A DNA stretch of 64,000 nt from positions 1 to 64,000 of the forward strand of contig SAUG01000046.1 in assembly GCA_011316305.1 (NCBI GenBank), given 5' to 3'. The translations under genes were made by a program, and so were the position numbers. Every line of letters starts with the position of its first letter. Position 1 is the first letter of the stretch. This document shows, one piece after another, positions 22,777 through 34,151 of the stretch. This DNA is from Rusavskia elegans. Its lineage: Eukaryota > Ascomycota > Lecanoromycetes > Teloschistales > Teloschistaceae. Below the pieces are notes generated by a model, which had not been told where the DNA came from, did no database searches, and saw only the letters and a program-made list of their open reading frames with translations.

Positions 22777-24183
22777 TCACGCACCGGCCATTTCTCTGAC
22801 AAGTCCAGCTTTGACCCAACCGCGCGCAAAATGTCTCCCGTTGTAGAGCAGTACTGATATCCACCATACCCGCCCAACAACACCGTCGTACCACCTTTCT
22901 GAACAATTCGCTTTGTCCTCGTTCGCGTTGTGCTTATGACGACGTCGCAACCTCAGCATTGATCGTTTTACAATCTCTTCAGCAACGACTGCAACCCCGC
23001 AGCCGGCAAAGAATTCCGCTTCCCCTAACGCGTCTCCCACTGTCCCGCCCACCACCGTATATGCAGCGAAAGAGTGAACAAAGGCCGAGCTAACGAAGCC
23101 TCCGAGCACTTTTCCAACATCAGCAGCTTCATCTGCACTTTTGCCTGTAATCTTCCTCTCTATCCATTCACCAGGCCACACGCCGTACACAAGAAATAGT
23201 CGGGAAAACAGTCGATGCCAACCATAGCTCCAGAAACTTCGGACTGAAGTCAGATCCCAGATGCGGGTAGTATACAGAGGTGGAAAGTACGAGACCGGAT
23301 GAGGTTTCAATGGGGCGAGGATAATCGCAAACATGCTATGTCCAAGTGAAAATGCTGTCATCAAGAAGCCCCCAAGCGCCGCTGTGAGAAGCATCTGTTT
23401 GGGAAAGGAAAGGTCGTCGAAGGGCAGCGACAGGCCGCCTTCTTCCTTGAGATCGCGCACGTAAATAAAACGGATGATGGCAAGAGAGGCGCTCAGAATT
23501 GGGAGCACATGTAGAAGTATGCTGTGCACCCTATCCCATGCCGTGGGCGTCCATGTTTTCTTGGTATGTCGGACATCAGCCGACGTCCACGTAAACCCGG
23601 CGCCTCTCATCGCCAGCTCGAGTTCGAGTGCCCAGCTGGCTCGATCTTTCCATGATTCTGGTAAGCCTTCGTCTGTGGTGGCGGTCTCAGTGACCGCGAC
23701 CTTCCGTGGCTGCAGGAAATGCAAGTTAAAATAGGAATTGGAGAGCGCACGGTTGCGCCATGCGGCCGGTGTTTCGGAGCGAGGCTCCTGATGGTACTTG
23801 ACCCTGCGTGGGATGTGGCCGAACAGATAGGGCGAGATGAAGAATGCATCGAGGACCCGGCAACCTCCATAAAGCCCAACGAGAGCGAGTTGATAGGTCA
23901 GACCAACGGAGAACGGAACGTGATACTCTAGTGGAAGTCGAAAGAAAAGAGAGCCTGCAATCAATGCAAGGACAGATCGGAAGATAGATATCAGTTTCTG
24001 ATTGGGTTGATCGGGGAACGGTGGGAGAAGGATAAGCGCAAGATAATAAGTCAGAGGTGGTAAAACCGCGGCCAAAGGCGTCAAAGGTGTTGTTCCGGGT
24101 ATCGGTTTCAAGTCGGGTCTGGATGCCGTCAAGGTAGCAAAGATCTGTTCCATGTGGTGTGGTTGCAATATGGGTGAAATCAT
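22777..24183 (-). CDS. Wax-synthase-like membrane acyltransferase (MBOAT type)
   Basis: Intronless, 468 aa from the first ATG at 24183. The frame extends 15 codons further up, but only to a TTG. It is a polytopic membrane protein with hydrophobic spans near LTYYLALILLPPF, LISIFRSVLALIAGSLFF, LTYQLALVGLYGG, ILLHVLPILSASLAIIRF and MLLTAALGGFLMTAF. The block RSFWSYGWHRLFSRLFLVYG matches the conserved patch of fungal wax-synthase-domain proteins. A later His-bearing span (SSAFVHSFAAYTVVGG) is in the place of the family's catalytic His. Such proteins are proposed to move acyl groups onto alcohols or secondary metabolites; the substrate is not known. Nothing around it indicates a biosynthetic cluster. 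Confidence 0.72.
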   Translation of the reverse strand: MISPILQPHHMEQIFATLTASRPDLKPIPGTTPLTPLAAVLPPLTYYLALILLPPFPDQPNQKLISIFRSVLALIAGSLFFRLPLEYHVPFSVGLTYQLALVGLYGGCRVLDAFFISPYLFGHIPRRVKYHQEPRSETPAAWRNRALSNSYFNLHFLQPRKVAVTETATTDEGLPESWKDRASWALELELAMRGAGFTWTSADVRHTKKTWTPTAWDRVHSILLHVLPILSASLAIIRFIYVRDLKEEGGLSLPFDDLSFPKQMLLTAALGGFLMTAFSLGHSMFAIILAPLKPHPVSYFPPLYTTRIWDLTSVRSFWSYGWHRLFSRLFLVYGVWPGEWIERKITGKSADEAADVGKVLGGFVSSAFVHSFAAYTVVGGTVGDALGEAEFFAGCGVAVVAEEIVKRSMLRLRRRHKHNANEDKANCSERWYDGVVGRVWWISVLLYNGRHFARGWVKAGLVREMAGA

Positions 24184-24520
24184 CTGTGTCGATGATGACG
24201 GTGTCGATATTAACGGGAGAGGTGCCAATCGCGCTTATCCATGAGAGGAGACGACGGCTTCAGACTCGGATAATTTTGTACTCTGAACGAACATAAGCAT
24301 TGCTGGAAGAACTATCTACAGCTAGAATGGAATAGCAAGTCGTAGCAGGGCCCAAGGCCTTCACAAATATAGATGCCAAATAGAAAGGGTGCGATGGTGT
24401 ACTCGCAGCGGGAGATGATCCCGTCCACTTCTCATATGAGGAAGAAAAGCATATCGTGGGTATATGTATGTCGCATTTTGTGATACAAAAGAGGAAGAAA
24501 TGATGGCAGATGGGGGACAA
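24184..24520. other. Intergenic: acyltransferase promoter, palI 3' flank
   Basis: No feature recognised. Confidence 0.5.
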
Positions 24521-27358
24521 TTAGAAGGCGTTTCCAGGATATCTGCCGCCTGCCGCGGGCTCCATTCCCAGGATCATGCCTGGTTCTCTTTGTCCTCTAC
24601 TCGCCGATCGGAGCCTTCCTCCCGCACCCCTCCCACCTTGGATCGGAAGTTCAAAATCCGGGTTTTGATTCAAAAGGACATCACGTGGATTTTGTTGATG
24701 TCGGATCGGCTTTCGGTTTGGCAGGCCCCCCATGCCCAACGTGTGATCAGGTGGTGGTTGCCATTGTGGATTGATGCCCCGTTGGCTGATTGAGGTGTAA
24801 TTACTTCCATCAGAGACCGCAGGCGAACGTGCACCAGCGTCATGTGTGTTCTCGGGAATGGAATCATATGAATGGCTGGGCTGAAGGTGACCGTTATCGT
24901 AACCATTTGCGTTATCAATGATGCCGTGCTGAGGAGCTTGAGGGTGTAAGCCAGCTGTCAGCCCTGCTGGAAGACGAGCACTAGGGTGGTCCTGAGGTTG
25001 ATGAGATTCGTGGGGTTCGGCGAAGCGGGGATCAACGTCTTCGTAGTAGTTATCTGCAGAGTTGTAGCGGGTGTGGCCTGGAATGTTGACTGGGCTATTG
25101 CTGTCTGGAGCGGTAGAAGTGAGCTGTGGTACTTGTGGGCTTCGAGACGTTTGAGCTGGTAGTTCGGCGACTGGCGAATCGGCGATTGGAGAAACGACGT
25201 TGTGGGACACATTAGAAGTGTTGTTGTTTGTTGCGGTCGTCGGATTAGCCCAGGCGGAGCGTGGGGGAATGTAAGGTCTATGAATGCGGTCAGCCCATGT
25301 TCCTCGATGCATACAAGCAGTGAGCATGCATACTCTTGTGAGCTGTAGACACTCGTCAAGCTGAGAGGAGATTCACGATGCTCGCGCTGCTGTTGAAGCC
25401 CTACCAACCCTTGCACGTCACTATCGCTGTCTCGGAGTTGCATAGGCCGGATAGGGGCTGGCGTATGCGAAGGACTGCCTGTGGTTGCATCCATTTCGAT
25501 CGCTTGTCCTATCACGGGTTCGCTAGCTGGGATTTCGGGCATAGGTGGAGGCGGTGACTCGGCTCGGATGCCTTGCCCTTGATAGCTTCCCGGTGATGGT
25601 TGGCGAACGTGATAGTCATAGCTTCTGGGATTGGAGTTTGACCTTTGCCGAACATATTCACCGGAAGTTCTTGGTGGGCCAGGCGATTGCCGTCCGTAAC
25701 CACCCGGGGCCGAACGTCCGCCAGGAGACGGCTGTCTGCCATAGCCACCAGGATGAGAAGGCGGTCCAGGGGAAGGCCGCCTCCCATACCCGCGTTGTTG
25801 TGATAGCAGGTCAGGTGATGGTTGTCTGCCGTAGCCAGGGGCCGGTGGCGGACCAGGCGATCTCCTCCCATAAGCTGGTGCAGAAGGACTCCTGCCATAA
25901 CCTGCAGGTCCTCCTTGCTCATACTGACCTGGTCTGTCACCACCCATTGTTGGATACCCACTGCTATAGTCAGGAGGTGGCCCTTGACGACTCCTCATGT
26001 CACCGGCCATCATACCAGCCCCAGCCCCTACAGCCATGCCAACTGGCGTACCCCTCCCGTTGCCAGGTCCGCCTCTTCCCAGCCCATAAGGTGCTCCTCT
26101 TCCGTATCCTCGTGGTGGGAAACCTCCTCTGCCCCTTCCGCGGAAACCGTTCACATTTTCATCAGAATACTGACCCCTCATTCGTGGCTCCGATTGGTCT
26201 CTGCGCGTCCCTCCAGGACTTGGGCCAAAAGCATTTGAGGGCGGCAACGGATTGCCATATTCATCCCGAGGCCCACTATATCCGCCTCGTCCACCTCGCA
26301 TGCCTCTTGGCCCACCTCTCGGCAGTCCTCCCCTACCAGGCGGTCCCTGCATTTCAAGGCCTTCTTCGGAAGGACGAGAGTGCATGCCATTACTCGGCAC
26401 AGTACGGTTGGAAGGTGTCCTAGTATTCAGGGGTATCCGATCCTCCTCGAAGTCGTGCGGATTCTTTTCATAGGTTGCGAATGTTGGTAGACCGTCTGCT
26501 CCTGGTGCCCCATTGACCATCGGAGGGGCTGGCTGTGATGCTAGAGGAGGTGGCGTCTCAGCACGAGCCCCACCAGGGGCGTTTTGACGGTTGTAGAAAT
26601 TCTCTCCATTCATCTCTGCGTTCTGAGCAATCCGCTTCTTGCGCGCTTTCCTGCTGACAAGAGTTCTTCTCATAGCACACGTCACCACACCGCTTGCCAC
26701 GATCAAGATTGTTGATACCAAGACAATCCACCCTCCCCATCGCATATGTGGGACGAATAGCAGAATATCCACCAAAAATGCCAACAGAGTTACCATGAGA
26801 GTCGGAATGAGTAGGATGAGGAGTGCTAGAAGAAAGCGCGGTGAGTGTGAGGGAGAGTGGAGGTGCGATAACGCTGCGAGTATAGTGCAGACCAGAGTCA
26901 GGAAAGCGGCCACCGGATGGACGATGAGAATCGATGGGAGCGAGGAGCGAGCGCTGCTAGGAAGCGTAAAGTCGGAATCACTATCTTGGGTACTAAAGTC
27001 TAGTTTTCAATTTGTTAGTATTGGTTTGTTCCAAGATCACTATGAATTAGAGGTGACCTTCTGTCGCCAACAATAGTTCTTGGCTTCGAACAAAAAATCA
27101 TGGTAAAGGTACACGTGCACGGGGAAGGGCTTCAGAAACTTGGGATCTCGGTATCAACGCACCCGTAGCATATCCAACCTTGATACCCTCGCATTGACCA
27201 CCTTGCCCACTCGTACAGTATCCGAAGACGCCATAATCAACGCCCTTATGCGAGGCGAGAGGGATGGATTTGATGATTGGGGTGGAGAGAACCGATAGGA
27301 GAAGCAGGACGAAAGCGATGAACAGAAGAACTGTTAATGGAGTTGCCGGTCGTAGCAT
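24521..27358 (-). CDS. palI: pH-response regulator PalI/Rim9
   Basis: Plasma-membrane component of ambient-pH sensing that helps place the sensor PalH/Rim21; its signal ends in PacC processing. Exons: 27358-27163, 26999-25334, 25277-24521 (872 aa). Four spans: about 8-26 (LTVLLFIAFVLLLLSVL), 95-112 (VAAFLTLVCTILAALSHL), 121-149 and 155-175. The family signatures STPIIKSIPLASHKGVDYG, FGYCTSG, HLHSPSHSPRFLLALL, MRWGGWIVLVS and CAMRRTLVSRKARKKRI are all present. The long cytosolic tail is proline/glycine-rich with recurring GYGRQPSPG/YGRRSPGPP units. Exon joins (YATG… becomes VGYATDFSTQDSDSDFTLP; SSQE + PYIPPRSAW) follow the family. It is longer than the roughly 550-aa A. nidulans protein through tail expansion. 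One GCCAAG lies 139 bp upstream. pacC is about 10 kb away on the same strand. Confidence 0.93.
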
Positions 27359-28025
27359 TGTTGTCGATGCTGAAAACCTAATTCAAAAGAGTGACTGAGG
27401 CCGGATGCGGTGGTATGATAACCAATGTGTTACTTCGAGCGCTCATGCGCTGCGCGTTGTCGTGCGGTTGGAAGTCGATAATCGGAGGCTGTGAGAGCCA
27501 AGTCATGTAGATGTCGCGGGGATTGAGCTACGAATGAGTGTAGCCCGAGCGCAACTTCGACCACTGGATGGTCTTTCCATCCAGGTTGAATGCCAACGAA
27601 AAGAGCGGAGGGGGCTGTTGTTCAAGGTCCGGTCGTTGGATGTCTCGATACACCTAAACCACTTCCAGGCAAGTCAGGGCGGAAGTCGTCGTCGATCAAT
27701 CGGCAGTTTCAGACTTTTGAGAAGGATGGATTCTTTTCTTGCATCAGTCGAAAGCAAAAGCGAGCGCGGAGGACAGAATGAACGGAAACAGACCGTGTGC
27801 CTGGAGGTCCAGTCATGCGAAATGAAAAATAGAGGTGACATGTAGAGTTCTACCACGCATGTGGGGCGGGCCCACATGCTCATCTCGCTTTTGGCGGCAG
27901 AATGGAAATTGTACTGCACAATCGAGGGGAAAGTCGTACCGGGTTGGAGTACGGTGGGCGGTCTGTGCGTGAATGGCACATTACATACTAAGCAGTACTA
28001 GTACGTCCGTACATCCTTGTACATC
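27359..28025. other. Divergent intergenic region between palI and ABC1-type gene
   Basis: This is a bidirectional upstream region. It carries one PacC-core hexamer (listed separately). No gene is seen. Confidence 0.5.
27497..27502 (+). promoter_or_regulatory. Single GCCAAG hexamer upstream of palI
   Basis: One PacC-core hexamer sits 139 bp upstream of the palI ATG. A single copy in about 670 bp is compatible with chance, so functional meaning is doubtful. Confidence 0.25.
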
Positions 28026-30273
28026 ATGACTGCTTTCGGTATCTTCTGTTCACGCAGGAGAGTCTTACAACGAGCGATGAAAACTTCAGGCCCGAGCCTC
28101 TGCGTACTTTGTATCGCACGATTACAAATACGATCATGGCATCGCGAATTTCCTCACATCGGAAAGCTCCACACCCTACGAGCACCTACATCAAATTTCA
28201 GAACGAAAGTGCATAGTCGAAGTCTTCACTCCGACTTCAAGCCATTCGTCCCACCTACTCCGACTTCTCTTCCAAAGCCAGCCCCACCCAAAACATACCG
28301 ACGTACTCGCAAAACAATACGACGGCTGCTGTACCTGGCCACCGGTTTAGGAATTGCCTACGAAGTCGACAAGTTCTTCCTTTATTCATCGCTCGCAAGG
28401 AGCGCTCGAACGTTCTGGCTTGGTTCTCTTGTCGCGACTGATTACAAGATCAACTTTCGAGCTCATCCTCCTTTGGCCGACTCAATCCAAGCCCTTCACA
28501 CCCGAAATGCTGAGCGCTTGTTCGACCTCCTTCGCACCAATGGCGGCTTGTACCTCAAGATTGGGCAAGCTATCGCCATGCAGGTGAATACTGAATGCGT
28601 CGTAGAGTAATGGGCACGAAAGCTGAACCGTCCTTAGTCGGCTATTCTGCCCCCAGAGTTTCAGAAGATGTTCTCCAAGATGTTTGACGATGCCCCCCAA
28701 AACGACTGGAAAGATGCTGAGAGGGTAATACTGGAAGAATTTGGCAAGACTCCTGAGGAGCTGTTCGGCATTAGCTTCTCTGGTGAGCCGGGTAAAGGTG
28801 TTATGGAGCGTACGGCGAGAGCGAGTGCCAGCGTAGCTCAAGTACACTGGGCAAGACTCACTGATGGTCGAGAGGTTGCCATCAAGATACAAAAACGAGA
28901 GATCGCCCAGCAGGTTGGGTGGGACTTGTGGACCTTCAAGTAGGCGAAGAGCCCTTGTTTTTGCACCGGGCTCAGCTAATGAAAACTCAATAGAGTGGTC
29001 GCTCGCATATATACCTGGCTCTTCGATATACCGTTGTATAGCCTGGTACCATACATATCCGAAAGGTTGCTTCTCGAAACCGATTTTGTCAACGAAGCCG
29101 ACAACTCCGAGCGCATGGCAGATCTCGTTGCTGGCGAATCCAGGCTACGTGGACGGGTCTACATACCAAAGGTTTATCGTGAGCTCAGCTCAAAGCGTAT
29201 TATGACCGCGGAGTGGATTGAAGGCGTACGGCTCTGGGACAAAGAGACACTGACAAGGCCATGGCAAGGGAGGTGGCGGCAAGGCAGTCCTGGCTGCAGA
29301 GGCGCACCGTTAGATGCGCCCAATCGTCAGCAAGTCGCGGAGGTGATACGCAACCATCCCTCGGAAGAACATCTGAAACCCAACCGTGAATGGTGGAAAG
29401 GCGCGAGCGGTAAAGGTGGGCTTGGGGTGTCGTTAAAAGACACTATGCAGACAATGGTCGATCTGTTCTCTGCACAGATGTTTCTCTGGGGCTGCGTATG
29501 TGACTGAGCGCCCGGCACATGTTCCTCCGATGTCTCGATGTAGCGCTGACTTCCGATAGTGCCACTGTGATCCTCATCCCGGGAACATATTCATCCGAAG
29601 GCTACCGTCGGGCAAGCCTGAACTGGTCTTGATCGATCATGGGCTCTATGTGCAAATGCAGCCCGAATTCCGGCATCAGTATAGCTTATTCTGGACAAGC
29701 CTCATGACATTCGACAACAAAACTATTAGCGAGATCGTTCGGGGTTGGGGCATCAACAACCCCGACGTTTTTGCTTCTGCCACCCTCTTGAAACCCTACA
29801 CGGGCGGTGATGGCAGCACTAGCGCAGGAATCAAGCGGACGATGTCTGCCAAAGAGCAGCAAGAAAGAACGTACGAAATGCAACAACAGATGCGCAAAGG
29901 GATCCGAGAGATACTCGCCGACGAGAAGAAATGGCCTCGGGAGCTCATCTTCATTGGGCGGAACATGCGAATCGTGCAGGGAAACAACCAGTATCTCGGA
30001 GCGCCAGTCAACCGGATCAAAATCATGGGTAATTGGGCGTCGAGATCGCTTGTCGATAGCCCGGATCTTAGCTATGGGGCCAAATTGGTGAATCTTGGCC
30101 GACACATACTCTTCAAATTCGTGATGTTCGGCACCGACGTGGTGTTCTACTCCAGTAAGGTGGCCCAGTTCCTTGGTAGGAAATCCAATCTCGAAGATGA
30201 CATGGAAGCGAGTATGAAGAAGATGGCTGGGGATATGGGCTTTGAGCTCAACCACAACGTCTTCGAGGGGTGA
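28026..30273 (+). CDS. ABC1/ADCK-family mitochondrial kinase-like protein
   Basis: Atypical kinase-like UbiB/ADCK protein, closest in layout to ADCK1 and yeast Mcp2 (Cqd2), which act at the inner mitochondrial membrane in lipid/coenzyme Q homeostasis. Exons: 28026-28583, 28638-28939, 28994-29495, 29560-30273 (691 aa). The N-terminus is basic and presequence-like, followed by a span at RRLLYLATGLGIAYEV. Family motifs: KxGQ in GGLYLKIGQAIAMQ (about 177-181), the Ala-rich ATP loop RASASVAQVHWA, the VAIKIQKREI lysine, FVNEADNSERM (Glu), HCDPHPGNIFI (catalytic loop) and VLIDHGLYVQ (metal-binding Asp). Joins AMQ+SAILPPEFQ, WTFK+VVARIYTW and MFLWGC+CHCDPHPGN restore all of them. A 50-residue insert before the catalytic loop (GAPLDAPNRQQ…GKGGLGVSLKD) is hydrophilic. 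It is divergently placed to palI. Confidence 0.88.
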
Positions 30274-30814
30274 TCACGTAAGGGTCACACAAGCAGACTC
30301 TCCGATCGCAACGTTTAGCGATGGCATGAGCGGAGGGTTTGGAGCCACGGGGGCTTTCATCAACAGGAGATGTGATTTTCAAGCGTACATCTCTGCTGTG
30401 TCGGTCAATACGTTTAGCTCTTTATCGTTGTATTTCTACAGCTTCATCGAATCCCTTTCTCATCCCTTTCCGAAGTCCAAACAAGCATCGAATTTACGGC
30501 CATGGTATAAGCGAAGCCCGCAAAGCTTGGCTATCGAATAGTCTCGACGATCGAGATCCAATTGGCGATTTGGCTATCGTTTGGAGATCAACTAGGACTG
30601 CCACGGAAGTCGTTTAGGGGAAAGCATCCCAATCTGCATGGTCAAATGCCTATGACGCGGCATTCCGCTTGGTTTTCCTTGATGATGTACCGCCTATCGC
30701 TAAGTTTAGTCGGTTATCTCTTTTCTTTTCTGATCCGTGATTTATACCTCTTTTCTATAGGTATATATCATGCGTTTTCTTCTCAGATCTTCATCAGCAG
30801 GAGGTCACTCTACT
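30274..30814. other. Intergenic, nothing recognised
   Basis: This is the 3' flank of the ABC1-type gene leading into the transporter pseudogene. No supported feature. Confidence 0.5.
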
Positions 30815-32935
30815 ATGGGAGTGAAATCTCTAATGCCTCCGGTTAGCAGCAATGATAGTGACATTAAGCCATCTGCTATCCATGATGAGGCTACACACAC
30901 CAGTAGCCGGTGGAAGATTTTTTGCGCCGGAGACGGAGACACTGCAATGGCATTCTTCTCCACATTGGATGAAGTACACCCACCCACTTCTCCTGAAGAA
31001 GCGAAAAGGCTTGAGCGCAGGATCGATTACCATACCTGGCTGCGTCAGTCACACAACAGACACATCTTTGACCGCTGACCAGGAGTAGGTGCTACGCTTT
31101 CTTCTACATCCACAAAACCACGCTCAGCTATGCCGCCATCTTCAATATCCGAGAAGATCTGCGCCTGACCGGCACCGATTACAACTGGCTCAGCTCCGTC
31201 TTCTACTTCGGCTTCTTGGTCTGGGCTTCCCCTGCTAATCTCCTTATGCAGCGTTTACCAATTAGTGACTGAGCCTTCGTACGATTGTGAATTCTAGAGT
31301 CCGCTGACAGCAAGCCAGGGAGGTATTTGGGTTTCAATATCTTCATATAGGGTAAAGCAACCAGATATACGGACACGCCCTGACTGGCGCTGACGTCAAG
31401 ATGAAGGCTCCTTTCTCATGCTCCAAGCCGCATGTAACAGCTTCGCGACGTTGGCCACCCTTCGGGCACTTGGCGGTGCCGCGGAAGCCTGTAGCGACCC
31501 TTCGTTCATACTCATCACCTCCATGTGGTATACCAGCAAGCAACAGCCCATTCGGATAGGCATTTGGTATACAGCCACCGGTCTGGGAATTGCAGGCGGC
31601 GGTCTGCTTGGATACGCCATTAGCAATATCAGTGGAGCGCTGCCTTCCTGGAAATATGAGTTTCTGATCATCGGAGCCTTGTGTAGCGCTTGGGGTATCG
31701 TCATGTTCATCATGCTTCCAGACCCACCCGTCACAGCAAAGCTTCTCACACCGAGGCAAGGCGAATGGCCGTTGAGAGACGTCGAGAAAACTGGACAGGG
31801 GTGGAGAACAAACATCTCAAAGCATATCAGGTCAGAGAGGCTTTTATGGACTATAAGCTCTACCTATTCTTAATTCTAGTAAGCAGATTTCAGAGCTTCT
31901 TTACCCCAATCCCACCAGACTTTGGAGCTATCCCGGGCAAGCTAGGCATTCGAGACCTTGAGTGATACGCTAACCGGATATCCTGCCGAGCTATAAGATG
32001 CGATATATTATGATTATAATCCTTTTCATACTGCCGAGACGGTTATATTGGTAGAGTATGAAGGCATGCTGACTTGGGATCCACTGCAGGGTGTCGTGGG
32101 GAATGGTATCAGCAGCTTTGGGAACATCATCATCAAGGGCTTTGGCTTCTCAACCCTCGTTACAACTTTGATGCAGGTACCCTATGGGATCTTCATCAGC
32201 ATCTGCATACTAGTACGCGTCTTCCTCAACGATCGATTCAAAAACCGCCGCTGCCTCTTCATCATCCTCCTTATCCCCAATATATGCGGTGCTTTCTCAC
32301 TGCGATTTACACCTGTCGACCAGAGAGTAGGGCGTCTGATCTCTTACTATCTGACCAGTCCATACAATGCAGCATTTGTCTTGATGTTGAGCCTCCAAAC
32401 GGCCAATACTGCCAGTAAGTCCTGCTTGATGCATTAATTTGCACTCCGGTTGTACTGAAGAGCATGAATGAATTGGACACTGCAGGCCACACCAAGAAAG
32501 TCGTTACAAATGCCGTCCTCTTCCCAGACTACTGCACCAGCAACATCGTTGGGCCTTTCTTCTACAAGACATCGCAACAGTAAAACAGCTCTCCCTACTC
32601 TTGGAAATGTCCTTCTTGGCACGGTGTAGACTGACTCTGTGGGATAGGCCCACTTACCCCCTTGGAATATAGTCGATGATTGTTTCGCACCTGATGGAAG
32701 TCATTGTGATTCTGACACTGTGGTTCTTACTCGCAAGGGAGAACCAGCCAAGGGACCGCATCAGGGTGAGAAGGATGGGGGACTGGAGGGACGGGATCTG
32801 GATGCGACGGTGTTCTCGGACATGACGGATCGGGAGAATTCGAAGTACGTTCAGCGCCTCTGTTATGGACGAAAGACTCTCCTTTTGGAGTAGAATCGGC
32901 TAATGGTTTCCAGTTTCCGTTATATTACAGGAAGC
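30815..32935 (+). pseudogene. Decayed allantoate-permease-type MFS transporter (Dal5 family)
   Basis: Fragments of an anion:cation symporter follow each other in the right order but in shifting frames. They are a start-like region with SPEEAKRLERRIDYH (about 30990), KTTLSYAAIFNIREDL (from about 31121), FYFGFLVWASPANLLMQRLP, RYLGFNIFI, MLQAACNSFATLATLRAL (from 31418), WKYEFLIIGALCSAWGIVMF, RRMAVERRRENWTGVENKHL, NIIIKGFGFSTLVTTLMQ (from about 32125), GHTKKVVTNAVLF (about 32488) and a tail like DATVFSDMTDREN + NFRYI (about 32800-32935). Breaks include a TAG at 31348-31350 where the family has Trp, a frame change near 31756, a short loss around GVVGN-GISSFGN (about 32095), a disrupted first span near 31050-31110, and a stop before SMIVSHLMEVIV. 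Old intron positions are still visible. At least four independent lesions make a functional product unlikely. Confidence 0.78.
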
Positions 32936-34151
32936 TGGCACTGTTGTCCTGCAAACAATTCGTGTTCTTTGCTGGATGCGGGAATCGCCGGTGCAACACA
33001 AATTTGCAACGCCACCTTTCAACCATGTATGCTCTTATTTTGTTAACGACATCTATTAGAGACATCTCTGTGTCTTGGCTGTTTACTGTTTGAGTGACAT
33101 TACCATTCCATGTATTCAGCTTCTCAAGGACTTGTGATATACGAATGTCGGACCGTTATTCTCGGTACTTGGTTCACTGAGGAGGCCTGTCTCTCGGCGT
33201 TTTGCTTCTCTCCGTAATCACATTACGCAGATGCGGCAGACTGAGTGGATAGACTCTCACATTTACGATCCATTTCGTAGCCAAAAGACTACTCCGGGGC
33301 AACACAAGCTATGAAACATGTTCTAAACGCTTGGATCGCATAAGATTACACAGTGCCACTGCGTCTCGAGTATCATGATGTCAGAACTGCTAAGATAGGC
33401 GCAGTTACATGGACGGCAGTCACCATCCGCAGGCCACACAACAGGTGATCCGTGCCGTCGGGTCTCCTTCAACATTTCTCTGCTGGAATGGACAATTCGT
33501 AGTCCACTTTAAGCTGACATGGCATTCAAATTAGGGTTGCTGGTCCTGCAGGTTCGTCAAAATCCGCTGTGTATCTTCCTCGTGCAGCTTTTTGCTGATC
33601 AATTGGATCGAGCTCGTGTGTTTACATCATGTTGAGGATTCGCCGTGACTGCGGCAGTCCGATGAGAACTGTTCTTGCAAAGCACCAACGAGTAAGTCAC
33701 AGTAATTGGGGGCTGTAGAAGATGCAATTACATCAGAGAGATATAACACAGTTCCGAACAACAGAAGTCGATAACTCGATGTGCTTTTTACCGTTCGGCC
33801 TTTGCCGGAGCCGAAGCCTTTACAACATATCGACCTGCATTCAATCCTGCCAAATTACCCGATTTCCAAGATTCAGTGAAGGAGTCTGGAGTCTGCCGTC
33901 AAGCTTCTTTCACTCGGTTTTGAAACGTCCATAGCGCCGTTTGGAATTCCCGGTGGTGAACATAAAATCCATCCGCTGCTTTCTTTCACCTCACCTTTCC
34001 ACAACTCATTCTTCCACCATCATCACCATCAGCTGAATTGAGCCATCAACGAGTGTTTCGGCATCACTGTCTCCCAGTCTTCCAGTCTTTCTTGCCCACC
34101 TGCTCGCCTTCAATCATCATCAATTCTCACCGCAGCTCAGCCCAGCCCATC
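32936..34151. other. Intergenic, nothing recognised
   Basis: About 1.2 kb between the pseudogene and the Ded1-type gene. No frame with protein-like character, no repeat. The last 130 bases are pyrimidine-rich, as is common in fungal promoter/leader regions. Confidence 0.5.

Noticed and set aside
25545..26423. 292-codon plus-strand frame
   Set aside because: Antisense to the low-complexity tail of palI.
12822..27358. Idea that this block is a secondary-metabolite cluster (acyltransferase, transporter, Zn2Cys6 factor)
   Set aside because: No polyketide, peptide or terpene synthase is present, and the neighbours are housekeeping or pH-signalling genes.
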